Both the position numbers and the translations under genes were made by a program. Shown here one piece after another: positions 17,798 through 25,564 of a stretch of 57,925 nucleotides of DNA (the stretch's first letter is position 1; every line of letters starts with the position of its first letter). The notes below the pieces were generated by a model. The model was not told the origin of the DNA and did not search any database. It saw only the letters and a program-made list of their open reading frames with translations. The DNA is taken from positions 1 through 57,925 of the forward strand of contig NZ_BAGJ01000037.1 in NCBI RefSeq assembly GCF_000308775.1, read 5' to 3'. The stretch comes from Nocardia testacea NBRC 100365. Lineage in GTDB: Bacteria; Actinomycetota; Actinomycetes; Mycobacteriales; Mycobacteriaceae.

Positions 17798-18349
17798 TCA
17801 GCGTCCGAGGGTGCGGCGGTCGTGCTCCTCTTCCACGTACTCCTCGAGCTGTTCGAGCATCTGGTCCACCTCGTCGGGGAAGACCCAGCGCCGCATCGCC
17901 CAGTATCGGAACGCCATCTGCAGCAGGTTGCCGATGATGTAGGCGCTGATGAAGTCGGCGATGTTCTCCACCATGAAGCTGACCGTGGGCTGGTGCAGCT
18001 GGAAGGCGTAGCGGGAAAGGTACAGCGGCGCCATGCTCAGCACCACGCCGACTCCGCTGACCACGAAGAACAACAAGGCCTCGTGATGGCGTTCCCGGCC
18101 GCCGCGGTTCTTGAACGACCATTCCCGGTTCAGGATGTAGGAGGCGATGACCGCGATAACACCCGAGATGATCTTCGCGGTGACCGGCTTCTCCTCCAGA
18201 ACCGTCCACTTCAGGACGTAGAAGATGCCGCTGTCGATAACGAACGTGGTCGCCCCGACAATGGCGAACTTGATGAGCTCGCGCTGGCGGTAGGCGATCT
18301 CCTGAAGAGATTGCGGCAGGACGCTGACCACGTCGTCGACGAATGACAC
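17798..18349 (-). CDS. GtrA-family membrane protein
   Basis: A 183-residue polytopic protein of the GtrA/DPMS_PE family, often implicated in flipping or handling polyprenyl-phosphate sugars for cell-wall glycans. Four hydrophobic helices are visible at about 24-45, 53-75, 90-112 and 125-145. The conserved FAIVGATTFVIDSGIF opens helix 1 and REWSFKNRGG follows helix 2. The C-terminus is Glu-rich and cytosolic. The GTG at 18349 is chosen as start because the frame upstream of it runs antisense to purK. It is convergent with the sensor kinase and divergent from purK by 40 bases, the position of Rv3277. Confidence 0.9.
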   Translation of the reverse strand: MSFVDDVVSVLPQSLQEIAYRQRELIKFAIVGATTFVIDSGIFYVLKWTVLEEKPVTAKIISGVIAVIASYILNREWSFKNRGGRERHHEALLFFVVSGVGVVLSMAPLYLSRYAFQLHQPTVSFMVENIADFISAYIIGNLLQMAFRYWAMRRWVFPDEVDQMLEQLEEYVEEEHDRRTLGR

Positions 18350-18388
18350 AAGTCCGGAGCATACCGCCAGCTGCCGTTCGCGCAGGAC

Positions 18389-19609
18389 GTGACAGTATTG
18401 ACCGACGTGAACGCACGTAGTTTCGACCCTGCCGCGATGCCGACCGTCGCCATGATCGGTGGCGGCCAGCTGGCGCGGATGACGCATCAGGCGGCCATCG
18501 AGCTGGGGCAGCGGCTCCGGGTGCTCGCCGAACGGCCGGACGACCCGGCGGCCCAGGTGAGCCCCGATGTGGTGCTCGGTAGCCATTCCGACCTCGGCGC
18601 GTTGCGCCGGGCAGCGACCGGCGCGCACGCGCTCACCTTCGATCACGAGCATGTGCCCACCGAACACCTCGAGGCCCTGGTCGCGGAGGGGGTGAACGTG
18701 CTCCCGCCGCCGCAGGCGCTGCGCTTCGCCCAGGACAAGCTGGCCATGCGCACGGAACTGTCCGCGCGCGGGTTGCCCGTCCCCGCGTTCACCGTGGTCG
18801 AGTCCGAGGCCGCGGCGGTGGGGTTCGGCGAGGAGCACGGCTGGCCGATCGTGCTCAAGGCGATCCGCGGCGGTTACGACGGGCGCGGTGTGTGGATGCC
18901 CGAGGACGCCGACTCGGCGGCGAAGATCACCGCCGAACAGCTCGGCGCCGGAGTGCAGCTGCTGGCCGAGGTGCGGGTCCCGTTGAAACGCGAGCTGTCG
19001 GCCATGGTGGCGCGCTCGCCGTACGGTCAGGCCGCGACCTGGCCGGTGGTGGAGACCGTGCAGCGCCGCGGACAGTGCGCGGTGGTGATCGCCCCGGCGC
19101 CCGATCTCGACGAGGAGCTGGCCGCCGAGGCCGAGGAACTGGCGCTGCGGCTGGCCGCCGATCTCGGGGTGGTCGGCGCGATGGCGGTCGAACTCTTCGA
19201 GACCACCGACGGAAAACTGCTGATCAACGAGCTGGCCATGCGCCCGCACAACTCCGGGCACTGGGGGATGGACGGCGCCCGCACCGGCCAGTTCGAACAG
19301 CATCTGCGCGCGGTGCTCGACTATCCGCTCGGCGACACCCGCCCGCTCGCGCCGGTGACGGTGATGGCGAATATTCTCGGGGCGCCCGAGGCGCCGGCCA
19401 TGTCCATGGACGAACGCCTGCACCACCTGTTCGCCCGGATGCCGGACGCCAAGGTGCACCTGTACGGAAAGGGTGAACGCCCGGATCGCAAGATCGGGCA
19501 TGTGAACGTGCTCGGCGACGAGGTCGCGGTGGTACGGGAACGAGCCGAGCGCGCGGCGCACTGGATGTCGCACGCGGTATGGACCGATGGATGGGACCCG
19601 CATGAGTGA
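18389..19609 (+). CDS. purK: N5-carboxyaminoimidazole ribonucleotide synthase
   Basis: ATP-grasp enzyme of purine synthesis that carboxylates AIR with bicarbonate and ATP to N5-CAIR, the substrate of PurE. It has up to 406 residues. The N-terminal dinucleotide-like loop [15 protein letters not shown] is at about 22-36. The ATP-grasp core includes [24 protein letters not shown] and, near the end of that domain, [14 protein letters not shown]. The annotated GTG start is uncertain; GTG at 18407 or ATG at 18437 are alternatives, the last starting just before the conserved core. The final bases overlap purE by 8, indicating translational coupling. Confidence 0.95.
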   Translation: MTVLTDVNARSFDPAAMPTVAMIGGGQLARMTHQAAIELGQRLRVLAERPDDPAAQVSPDVVLGSHSDLGALRRAATGAHALTFDHEHVPTEHLEALVAEGVNVLPPPQALRFAQDKLAMRTELSARGLPVPAFTVVESEAAAVGFGEEHGWPIVLKAIRGGYDGRGVWMPEDADSAAKITAEQLGAGVQLLAEVRVPLKRELSAMVARSPYGQAATWPVVETVQRRGQCAVVIAPAPDLDEELAAEAEELALRLAADLGVVGAMAVELFETTDGKLLINELAMRPHNSGHWGMDGARTGQFEQHLRAVLDYPLGDTRPLAPVTVMANILGAPEAPAMSMDERLHHLFARMPDAKVHLYGKGERPDRKIGHVNVLGDEVAVVRERAERAAHWMSHAVWTDGWDPHE

Positions 19610-20129
19610 CGTGGTGGAAGGCAGTGTTCCGGGCTCCCCGGCGGTCGGGTTGATCATGGGCAGCGATTCCGACTGGCCCACGATGGAGGCCGCCGCCGAG
19701 GCGCTGGCCGAGTTCGGCATCCGGTTCGAGGTGGGTGTGGTGTCCGCGCACCGGACCCCGCAGCGCATGCTCGATTACGCCCGCGCGGCCGCCGGCCGGG
19801 GTCTGCGGGTGCTCATCGCGGGCGCCGGCGGTGCCGCGCACCTGCCGGGCATGGTCGCCTCGGCGACCCCGCTGCCGGTGATCGGTGTGCCGGTCCCGCT
19901 GAAGTACCTCGACGGGATGGATTCGCTGCTCTCGATCGTGCAGATGCCCGCCGGGGTGCCGGTGGCCACCGTGTCGATCGGCGGCGCCCGCAACGCCGGC
20001 CTGCTGGCCGCCCGGATTCTCGGTGCCCACGATGCCGCGCTGCGGGGCCGGATGGAACAGTTCCAGGCCGGTCTGGAGACGATGGTGCTGGAGAAGGACG
20101 AGGCGCTGCGCGCGCGGCTGCTGGGCTGA
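19602..20129 (+). CDS. purE: N5-carboxyaminoimidazole ribonucleotide mutase
   Basis: A 175-residue class I PurE that converts N5-CAIR to CAIR. The signature [13 protein letters not shown] lies at about 17-29, the active-site [11 protein letters not shown] at about 52-62, then [36 protein letters not shown] and [14 protein letters not shown]. The ATG at 19602 overlaps the purK stop (ATGAGTGA), which is why the in-frame upstream ATG is not used. A strong hairpin follows five bases after the stop. Confidence 0.96.
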   Translation: MSDVVEGSVPGSPAVGLIMGSDSDWPTMEAAAEALAEFGIRFEVGVVSAHRTPQRMLDYARAAAGRGLRVLIAGAGGAAHLPGMVASATPLPVIGVPVPLKYLDGMDSLLSIVQMPAGVPVATVSIGGARNAGLLAARILGAHDAALRGRMEQFQAGLETMVLEKDEALRARLLG

Positions 20130-20133
20130 TCGA

Positions 20134-20174
20134 GCTTCCCGGGGACGACCGCGGTCTCACCGTTCCCGGGAAGC
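20134..20174 (+). terminator. Hairpin after purE
   Basis: GCTTCCCGGG (20134-20143) pairs perfectly with CCCGGGAAGC (20165-20174). No T-tract follows, as is common in high-GC actinobacteria. It ends the purK-purE unit before the P450 gene. Confidence 0.6.
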
Positions 20175-20237
20175 GCCGGACGGTTGCTCGGCCTACGATG
20201 CCTGACGGTGTACAGCGTCGACAGTCAGGCGGTTCTC

Positions 20238-21488
20238 ATGGCAGAGTTCCCATTTGCCGAGGTGACCGCGAACGAGATGTTCTTCACCGAGCGCGACGAG
20301 CGCTACCGCCGGTTGCACGACTGGCCGCAGCGCTCCTATGCGCATCGGTCGGGTCTGCGGATGATCTGGAAGTACGACGATGTCCGCGAGGTCCTCGCTG
20401 CCGCGAAACCGGAGATCTCCCGGGCGAACTCGCTGGAACCGTTGGTCGGCTATCCGCGCATCGCCGCTACTCCGCGAGCGCTACCGCATCTGTTCCGGCA
20501 TCTGATTCCGTTACCCGCGAAGGCGACCGCCGATCTGGCCGACGAGCCCCTGCACGACCGGGTGTGGAACACCATGGCCGGTCCGGCCGGTCATTTCACG
20601 ATCCGGGCCGCGGACAGGCCGCAGCACCTCGCGGCGCTGACCGGGCATTTCGAGGCTGCCCTCGCCGCGACCGCACCCTCCGGGCCGACGCTCGACGTGA
20701 CCGCGCTGTCCATCGCCTACGCCACCAGGGTGACCGGTTCCGCGGTGGGTCTGCCGCCCGAGATCTGGCCGCGGGTCGCGGTGTGGAGTGGCGCCCAGTC
20801 GGGGCTGCTGGGCCGAACGATGCGTGGCCGGGAACTGGCCGGCGCGGTGGCGGCGCTGGGGCAGTTGTTCACCGTGAGCGGTCGCGCCCTCGATCACGGC
20901 CTGCGCAACGGTACGGCCGGTTTCGCGACCCGCTTGCGCGATGCGGGGATCCCGCGGCGGGTGGCGGTTTCGGCGGTGGCCAATTCGCTGGCGGCCGGGG
21001 TGCACACGGTGAGCGGCAGCATTCAGCAGGGACTCCAGCGACTGCTGCACGACCCGGATCGGGAATGGTGGGGGCTGCTGGCCGAACCACGGACCGCGGG
21101 CGACGTCGCGGCCAAGGTGCTCCAGCTCGACCCCGGGCTGGTGGCCTGGAAGCGGCGTATCGAACGTCCGGTGGTGCTCGGCGGCGGGACCGAGTTGCCC
21201 GCGGGGCCGGTGCTGGTCATGTTCGCGGCGGCCAACCGCGATCCGGCGGCTTTCCCGGACGGACACAGTCTGCGGCGGGGCGGGAAACTACCGTTGACCT
21301 TCGGGTTCGGTGCGCATATCTGTCCCGGAAAGCAGCTCGCGACACTCGCGGTAGAGGTCTTTCTGCACCAGCTGTACCTCCGCGCACCGCACGCCCGGCC
21401 CGTCGACGGTGAATCGCGGCCGCGTCGCGAGGCCGACCTGCTGTTCAGCGGGGCCGACCTCCATATCGCGCTCGACGGACGGCTCTGA
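20238..21488 (+). CDS. Atypical cytochrome P450 lacking the ExxR motif
   Basis: A 416-residue P450-fold protein. The heme ligand loop FGFGAHICPGKQLATLAVEV is intact with Cys362. The I-helix segment reads AAGVHT, with His where most P450s have Asp/Glu before the Thr. The K-helix, normally ExxR, reads KVLQ (Lys293 to Gln296, codons AAG at 21114 and CAG at 21123), followed by a normal LDPGLVAWKRR. Loss of ExxR is known in a few actinobacterial P450s such as the CYP157 family. The ATG at 20238 is chosen; a GTG about 10 codons upstream is possible. A TetR gene follows after 33 bases. Substrate and activity are unknown. Confidence 0.85.
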   Translation: MAEFPFAEVTANEMFFTERDERYRRLHDWPQRSYAHRSGLRMIWKYDDVREVLAAAKPEISRANSLEPLVGYPRIAATPRALPHLFRHLIPLPAKATADLADEPLHDRVWNTMAGPAGHFTIRAADRPQHLAALTGHFEAALAATAPSGPTLDVTALSIAYATRVTGSAVGLPPEIWPRVAVWSGAQSGLLGRTMRGRELAGAVAALGQLFTVSGRALDHGLRNGTAGFATRLRDAGIPRRVAVSAVANSLAAGVHTVSGSIQQGLQRLLHDPDREWWGLLAEPRTAGDVAAKVLQLDPGLVAWKRRIERPVVLGGGTELPAGPVLVMFAAANRDPAAFPDGHSLRRGGKLPLTFGFGAHICPGKQLATLAVEVFLHQLYLRAPHARPVDGESRPRREADLLFSGADLHIALDGRL

Positions 21489-21521
21489 GGGCACCGCCGC
21501 GCCGCTCGCTACGGTGGCGCC

Positions 21522-22226
21522 ATGGACAACGAGGAAACCGCCCGCCGAGTCGGCGGCGCCGAGCTCGTCCGTTTCCGGCTCGGTGTCGTGGACGAGGCGT
21601 TGCGCTTGTTCGCGGATCAGGGTTACGAGGCGACCTCGGTTGACGAGATCGCCGAGGCCGCCGGGATATCGCGGCGCACGTTCTTCCGGCAGTTCCGGTC
21701 CAAGGAAGATGTGATCTTCGCCGATCACGAGGCGCAGCTGGCCGCCGCGCAGGAATACCTGCAGCAGACGCAGCTCGACCCGTGGGACGCGGTCTGCGAG
21801 GCGGCGGTCGGGGTTTTCGAACGGTTCACCCGCTGGCGCGATATCGCCCAGCGGCGGTACCGCGTGGTGCGCCGGGTTCCGGCGCTGCGCGACCGGGAGA
21901 TCGTGACCGTCTTCCGGTACGAGCGCCTGTTCACCGATTACCTGCGTGAGCGGTTGCCCGATTCTCCCGACCTCGCGCGCGTCCAATTCGCGGCCGCGGT
22001 GACCGCCACCCACAACTACCTGCTTCGCCGGATGATCCGCGGCGAATCGGCCGCGGGACCGGGGGATCTGCGGACCGCGCTCAGCGAGATCCCCAGGGGT
22101 GGCCGGCGCCCGGGCGGTGAGGACGATCTGGTGCTCGCCGTGTTCCGCCGGGACCTGCCCGTCCGGCATGTCGCCGAACTGCTGCGGCAGCGGCTGGGTA
22201 GTTTGGCAGAAGCGCCCACCGACTGA
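21522..22226 (+). CDS. TetR-family transcriptional regulator
   Basis: A 234-residue regulator. The helix-turn-helix is at about 20-65 (VVDEALRLFADQGYEATSVD, then EAAGISRRTFFRQFRSKEDV). The C-terminal ligand domain contains many Arg-rich helices (RWRDIAQRRYRVVRRVPALR). It lies 33 bases after the P450 and 117 bases before fadE25, both on the same strand. A dyad GTGCC/GGCAC stands 28-44 bases upstream of the fadE25 start and could be its target. The ligand is unknown; an acyl-CoA or P450 substrate is plausible. Confidence 0.9.
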   Translation: MDNEETARRVGGAELVRFRLGVVDEALRLFADQGYEATSVDEIAEAAGISRRTFFRQFRSKEDVIFADHEAQLAAAQEYLQQTQLDPWDAVCEAAVGVFERFTRWRDIAQRRYRVVRRVPALRDREIVTVFRYERLFTDYLRERLPDSPDLARVQFAAAVTATHNYLLRRMIRGESAAGPGDLRTALSEIPRGGRRPGGEDDLVLAVFRRDLPVRHVAELLRQRLGSLAEAPTD

Positions 22227-22298
22227 CACCCAGTGCCAGAACGTGGCGCGTTAACCCAGGGGAGCACGCGGTATACTGGGCCGAGGACTTGACACTGA

Positions 22299-22315
22299 GT
22301 GCCGATTATTGGCAC
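22299..22315. promoter_or_regulatory. Dyad in the fadE25 leader
   Basis: GTGCC - GATTATT - GGCAC, 28 bases upstream of the fadE25 start. A related half-site AGTGCC occurs at about 22231. It is an operator candidate for the TetR protein encoded just upstream; no direct evidence. Confidence 0.35.
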
Positions 22316-22343
22316 CGCCCCGTACGCAACAGGAGTGAACCCA

Positions 22344-23504
22344 ATGGCGGGAAACCCGGATTTCGATCTGTTCAAGCTGGCGGATTTCCACGATGAGCTG
22401 CGTTCGGCCATCCGTGCCCTGTGCGAGAAGGAGATCGCCCCGTACGCCAAGGACGTCGACGAGCACGCCCGGTTCCCCGAGGAAGCCCTCTCCGCGCTCA
22501 ACGCCGCCGGCTTCAACGCCGTCCACGTCCCCGAGGTCTACGGCGGCCAAGGAGCCGACTCCGTGGCCACCTGCATCGTCATCGAAGAGGTCGCCCGCGT
22601 CTGCGGTTCCTCCTCGCTGATCCCCGCCGTGAACAAGCTCGGCACCATGGGCATGATCCTCAACGGCTCCGAGGAACTCAAGCAGAAGGTGCTCGCCGAT
22701 ATCGTCGCCGGCGAAATGGCCTCCTACGCGCTGTCGGAGCGGGAAGCCGGCTCGGACGCGGGCAGTATGCGCACCCGTGCCCGCCAGGAGGGCGACGACT
22801 GGATCCTCAACGGATCCAAGTGCTGGATCACCAACGGCGGCAAATCCTCCTGGTACACCGTCATGGCCGTCACCGACCCCGACAAGGGCGCCAACGGTAT
22901 CTCCGCGTTCCTCGTACACAAGGACGACGAAGGCTTCGTGGTGGGCCCGCTCGAGCACAAGCTCGGCATCAAGGGTTCCCCGACCGCCGAACTGTACTTC
23001 GAGAACTGCAAGGTCCCCGGCGACCGCATCATCGGCGAACCCGGCACCGGCTTCAAAACCGCCCTGCAGACCCTCGACCACACCCGCCCCACCATCGGCG
23101 CACAGGCCGTCGGCCTGGCCCAGGGCGCCCTGGACGCCGCGCTGGCCTACACCAAGGACCGCAAGCAGTTCGGCAAGTCCATCGCCGACTTCCAGAACAC
23201 CCAGTTCATGCTGGCCGATATGGCGATGAAGATCGAAGCCGCCCGGCTGATGGTCTACACCTCCGCCGCCCGCGCCGAGCGCGGCGAGCCGAACCTCGGC
23301 TTCATCTCCGCCGCCGCCAAATGCTTCGCCTCCGATGTGGCGATGGAGGTGACCACGAACGCCGTTCAGCTGTTCGGTGGCGCCGGCTACACCACCGATT
23401 TCCCGGTGGAACGAATGATGCGCGACGCCAAGATCACCCAGATCTACGAGGGCACCAACCAGATCCAGCGGGTGGTCATGTCCCGCGCCCTGCTCAAGGG
23501 CTGA
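22344..23504 (+). CDS. fadE25: Acyl-CoA dehydrogenase, FadE25 type
   Basis: FAD-dependent acyl-CoA dehydrogenase of 386 residues catalysing the first, alpha-beta dehydrogenation step of fatty acyl-CoA breakdown. Visible motifs are SYALSEREAGSD (FAD/substrate loop), WITNGGKSSWYTVMA, DRKQFGKSIADFQNTQF and the C-terminal GGAGYTTDFPVERMMRDAKI. The catalytic Glu is probably Glu369 in IYEGTNQIQR. The ATG at 22344 is preferred because AGGAG lies 8 bases upstream; an ATG 15 codons earlier is poorly placed. A terminator hairpin follows. Length and position after purE match Rv3274c. Confidence 0.94.
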   Translation: MAGNPDFDLFKLADFHDELRSAIRALCEKEIAPYAKDVDEHARFPEEALSALNAAGFNAVHVPEVYGGQGADSVATCIVIEEVARVCGSSSLIPAVNKLGTMGMILNGSEELKQKVLADIVAGEMASYALSEREAGSDAGSMRTRARQEGDDWILNGSKCWITNGGKSSWYTVMAVTDPDKGANGISAFLVHKDDEGFVVGPLEHKLGIKGSPTAELYFENCKVPGDRIIGEPGTGFKTALQTLDHTRPTIGAQAVGLAQGALDAALAYTKDRKQFGKSIADFQNTQFMLADMAMKIEAARLMVYTSAARAERGEPNLGFISAAAKCFASDVAMEVTTNAVQLFGGAGYTTDFPVERMMRDAKITQIYEGTNQIQRVVMSRALLKG

Positions 23505-23539
23505 GGCGTCTCGCGGCGGTAGCTGGCGGAATTGTTCGA

Positions 23540-23593
23540 GCCTCCCGGATTCGTGCGTGCGGTGTCCGCTGCGCGCGGACCGGGAGGCCTTTT
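23540..23593 (+). terminator. Rho-independent terminator after fadE25
   Basis: GCCTCCCGG (23540-23548) pairs with CCGGGAGGC (23580-23588). The loop can fold again around GTCCGC/GCGGAC, and CTTTT follows at 23589-23593. It is the most canonical terminator in the window. Confidence 0.75.
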
Positions 23594-23655
23594 CCTGTGC
23601 TGGCGGACGCCGCGGACCGTCCCTGGGCCGCGCCGATACCGCATATCATGGCCGC

Positions 23656-24309
23656 ATGCCCACCCCGCGGATCGAGGAGCCCGACCTTCCCGAGTTCATG
23701 ACCTGGGAGGAGCTCGAGCGACTGCCGGAGGATATCGCCCAGCAGATCGAACTCTGGAACGGTCGCGTGGTGTGGGTGCGTCGCGGACCCGCCGAACACC
23801 AGATGTTCACTGTCCGCATGCGTAACGCCATCGAGAACTGCGCGCGCAAATTCATCTCGGAGAATCCGCAGAACTGCTGGCGGGTCAATGTGGAGACCAA
23901 TGTCTTTCTCGGCGCCGATGGTAAGTCCGATTTCCTCACCCCGGATTTCCTGGTTCACCGCTGCCTGGAATCCCCATACGAGGATGTCAGGGCCGCCGAC
24001 ACACTGCTCGTCGGCGAGGTGCTCTCCCCCTCGAATACGCAGTCGGACATGGAAGCGAAGAAGAGCCGCTACGCGGGCGCCGGAATCCCCTGGTATTGGG
24101 AGGTGAGCCTGGCGCGCGACACCAGCGCGATCGCTGTGGTGCGAGCCTATGCCCTGGAAACAGGCCACGCTCAACTTCCGCCGGGGGTTCGTCCGCTCCA
24201 CCCGGCCAACTACCTCATGGCAGGCGAATGGACGCCTGCCGACGAGCACGGGGTGCGGATCCCGTTCCCGTTCCCGATCACTATCGATTGGACCGACCTC
24301 GAATACTGA
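23656..24309 (+). CDS. Uma2-family (DUF820) endonuclease-like protein
   Basis: A 217-residue PD-(D/E)xK-fold protein of the Uma2 family, widespread in actinobacteria and cyanobacteria with unclear roles. Visible are FMTWEELERLPED near the start, ELWNGRVVWVRRG, then the catalytic-type strands DFLTPDFLV (Asp) and LLVGEVLSPSNTQSD (Glu), with KKSRYAGAGIPWYWEV after. The ATG at 23656 is used; a longer frame upstream overlaps the terminator region. A second family member lies at 34645-35211. Putative nuclease residues are present, but no substrate is known. Confidence 0.87.
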   Translation: MPTPRIEEPDLPEFMTWEELERLPEDIAQQIELWNGRVVWVRRGPAEHQMFTVRMRNAIENCARKFISENPQNCWRVNVETNVFLGADGKSDFLTPDFLVHRCLESPYEDVRAADTLLVGEVLSPSNTQSDMEAKKSRYAGAGIPWYWEVSLARDTSAIAVVRAYALETGHAQLPPGVRPLHPANYLMAGEWTPADEHGVRIPFPFPITIDWTDLEY

Positions 24310-24443
24310 CACAAGGCGCGGGCACCGGTATGTGACAACACAACGGCTGTGAGACCTACCCGACCATTCGCGGCCGGTCGGTGCTAGGTCTCTACAGCAT
24401 GGCGCCGGCACTGGTGTCCCGCGCCCTGCGTGAAGGCTGATCC

Positions 24444-24482
24444 GGTCGTCGGGCGGGGGCCTTTGGTCCCGGCTCGACGACC
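24444..24482 (-). terminator. Hairpin downstream of the small Cys-rich ORFs
   Basis: GGTCGTCG (24444-24451) pairs with CGACGACC (24475-24482), 41 bases beyond the stop of the last minus-strand small ORF. There is no clear T-tract. The rest of 24310-24522 shows no gene. Confidence 0.4.
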
Positions 24483-24522
24483 GCAAGAAGGGGCCGGCTG
24501 AGCCCCGCGCACGGCGTGTGAC

Positions 24523-24786
24523 TCAGCGCGATGGTGAGAACAACGGTGGGGGAGTGCCAACGGAGATGATTCGCGCGGCCGACCAGGGACATAGCGTTCG
24601 GTAGTCGCGCAAATGATCAACTACTCGCTCGTCTTCGACCGATACCAGAGTGCCCGGACACAGTCCCGGGCATCTGATGGAAATGACGGGTCCGACGAGA
24701 TGCTTGCGGATGAAGATGCGTAGTTGCCGAAGAGTTGTCCACGGTCCGCGCCCGCACTCGCACGCTGATCGGTCGATGACTTTCAC
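24523..24786 (-). CDS. Small Cys-rich protein, paralogue of the upstream ORF
   Basis: An 87-residue ORF starting with GTG immediately after a TGA in another frame. It shows CECGRGPW (about 9-16), RCPGLCPG, VEDERVVDHLRD and LCPW. The order CxCGxxPW ... C ... C ... ER(V/I)(V/M)(D/E)H(L/W)R ... CPW also occurs in the ORF that overlaps it upstream (24617-25000), so the two are probably duplicates. The paired cysteines suggest a metal-binding ribbon. I do not recognise the family. It is the last of three small minus-strand ORFs divergent from an XRE regulator. Confidence 0.55.
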   Translation of the reverse strand: MKVIDRSACECGRGPWTTLRQLRIFIRKHLVGPVISIRCPGLCPGTLVSVEDERVVDHLRDYRTLCPWSAARIISVGTPPPLFSPSR

Positions 24787-25000
24787 TCACCCAAGGGCAT
24801 TCGCCGGGAACGTTTCGCCAATGCTCCATGATCCGGCCGTTTTCGAGGCGGGAGCCGTGTAGGCAATACAGCTTCTCCGGACAGTAGTAGAGACCCGGGG
24901 AAGTTTTGGGTACGAGCATTCCGGTGTGAATCCAGGGTTCGATTCCGCAGTGACACTTATGGTGGTCCGGTCGCGGTATCGGTTCCTCATGCGGGGTCAT
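24617..25000 (-). CDS. Small Cys-rich protein, first of the pair
   Basis: A 127-residue frame whose first 75 residues look coding: KCHCGIEPW (about 16-24), YYCPEKLYCLHG, ENGRIMEHWRN and ECPWVSE. The remaining 50 residues overlap the next ORF in a different frame and show no pattern, so either the genes overlap by 170 bases or a frameshift has moved the original stop. The ATG at 25000 overlaps the preceding stop as ATGA, giving translational coupling. Metal binding is inferred only from Cys spacing. Confidence 0.55.
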   Translation of the reverse strand: MTPHEEPIPRPDHHKCHCGIEPWIHTGMLVPKTSPGLYYCPEKLYCLHGSRLENGRIMEHWRNVPGECPWVSESHRPISVRVRARTVDNSSATTHLHPQASRRTRHFHQMPGTVSGHSGIGRRRASS

Positions 25001-25242
25001 CCGTCGATCGAGGGTTCTAGGTGATCCGGCGGTTCCGGTCGGCTATGGCGTGCGGAGATGCCGGCAGGCGCGGACGGGGTATCGGTTGGTGGATTCAGGT
25101 CGGGTAGTTCGCGTAAACCTGAAGCGACGCGCTGGAGTGTTATCGGGTCGGTGCACCCGATCTCGTGCCAAAGTCGCAGCGTTGCGGCGATGGCTAGGTT
25201 CGAGATGGTGCGGGTCGGCAATGTGCTGTGCTGAGAGTGCAT
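24997..25242 (-). CDS. Small protein, first gene of the XRE-linked cassette
   Basis: An 81-residue protein starting at ATG 25242 with GAGGAG 4 bases upstream. The first half is helical (ISNLAIAATLRLWHEIGCTD, then LQRVASGLRELPDL); the second half is Pro-rich and probably disordered. The stop overlaps the start of the next small ORF (ATGA). It is divergent from the XRE regulator at 25565. Streptomyces-type XRE regulators are often paired with such small divergent genes, but this one is not recognisable to me. Confidence 0.6.
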   Translation of the reverse strand: MHSQHSTLPTRTISNLAIAATLRLWHEIGCTDPITLQRVASGLRELPDLNPPTDTPSAPAGISARHSRPEPPDHLEPSIDG

Positions 25243-25564
25243 CGGTCTCCTCGCGAATTGCGGGGATGTCAACCGGCTTCGGTCGAGGTCGAAATCGACA
25301 GTCTGTCGGCCACAATGCGACGACAGCGCGGCCCATCGCAGACAGCCCGCGCCGTAGCCCCATCTCCCCTGAATCATTGGAGGGCTCCACCCGGCCGACC
25401 GTGGACGGCCGGGCGGCCCCTTGAGCGGTAGCGGCCTCTCCCCGCTTCCGCTGTCAATGTTTCTGTGGTGTGGTGATTCCAACCAGTGGCATACCTAGTG
25501 GTTCCGTAGTGGCATCTCCAGTGGCACGCACCCGAAACCGGGATTATGCGGGCATCATGGCGAT
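25243..25564. promoter_or_regulatory. Divergent promoter region with phased AGTGG repeats
   Basis: This 322-base region has no gene. It separates the small-protein operon from the XRE regulator. Between 25485 and 25526 AGTGG occurs four times, starting at 25485, 25497, 25508 and 25520; three copies continue as AGTGGCA. Spacings of 12, 11 and 12 bases put every copy on nearly the same face of the helix. They lie 39-80 bases upstream of the XRE start. The obvious reading is a cooperative binding array for the adjacent regulator. Confidence 0.55.

Noticed and set aside
17798..19768. 656-codon minus-strand frame that would fuse GtrA to an N-terminal extension
   Set aside because: The part beyond 18349 is antisense to purK and lacks any family; GTG 18349 gives a normal GtrA length.
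22272..22294. Sigma-70 promoter for fadE25 from TATACT and TTGACA
   Set aside because: The -10-like element lies upstream of the -35-like element, the wrong order.
24787..24990. Third-frame ORF ending TGA just before the GTG of the second Cys-rich gene
   Set aside because: It lacks the shared Cys motif that marks the other frame as the coding one.
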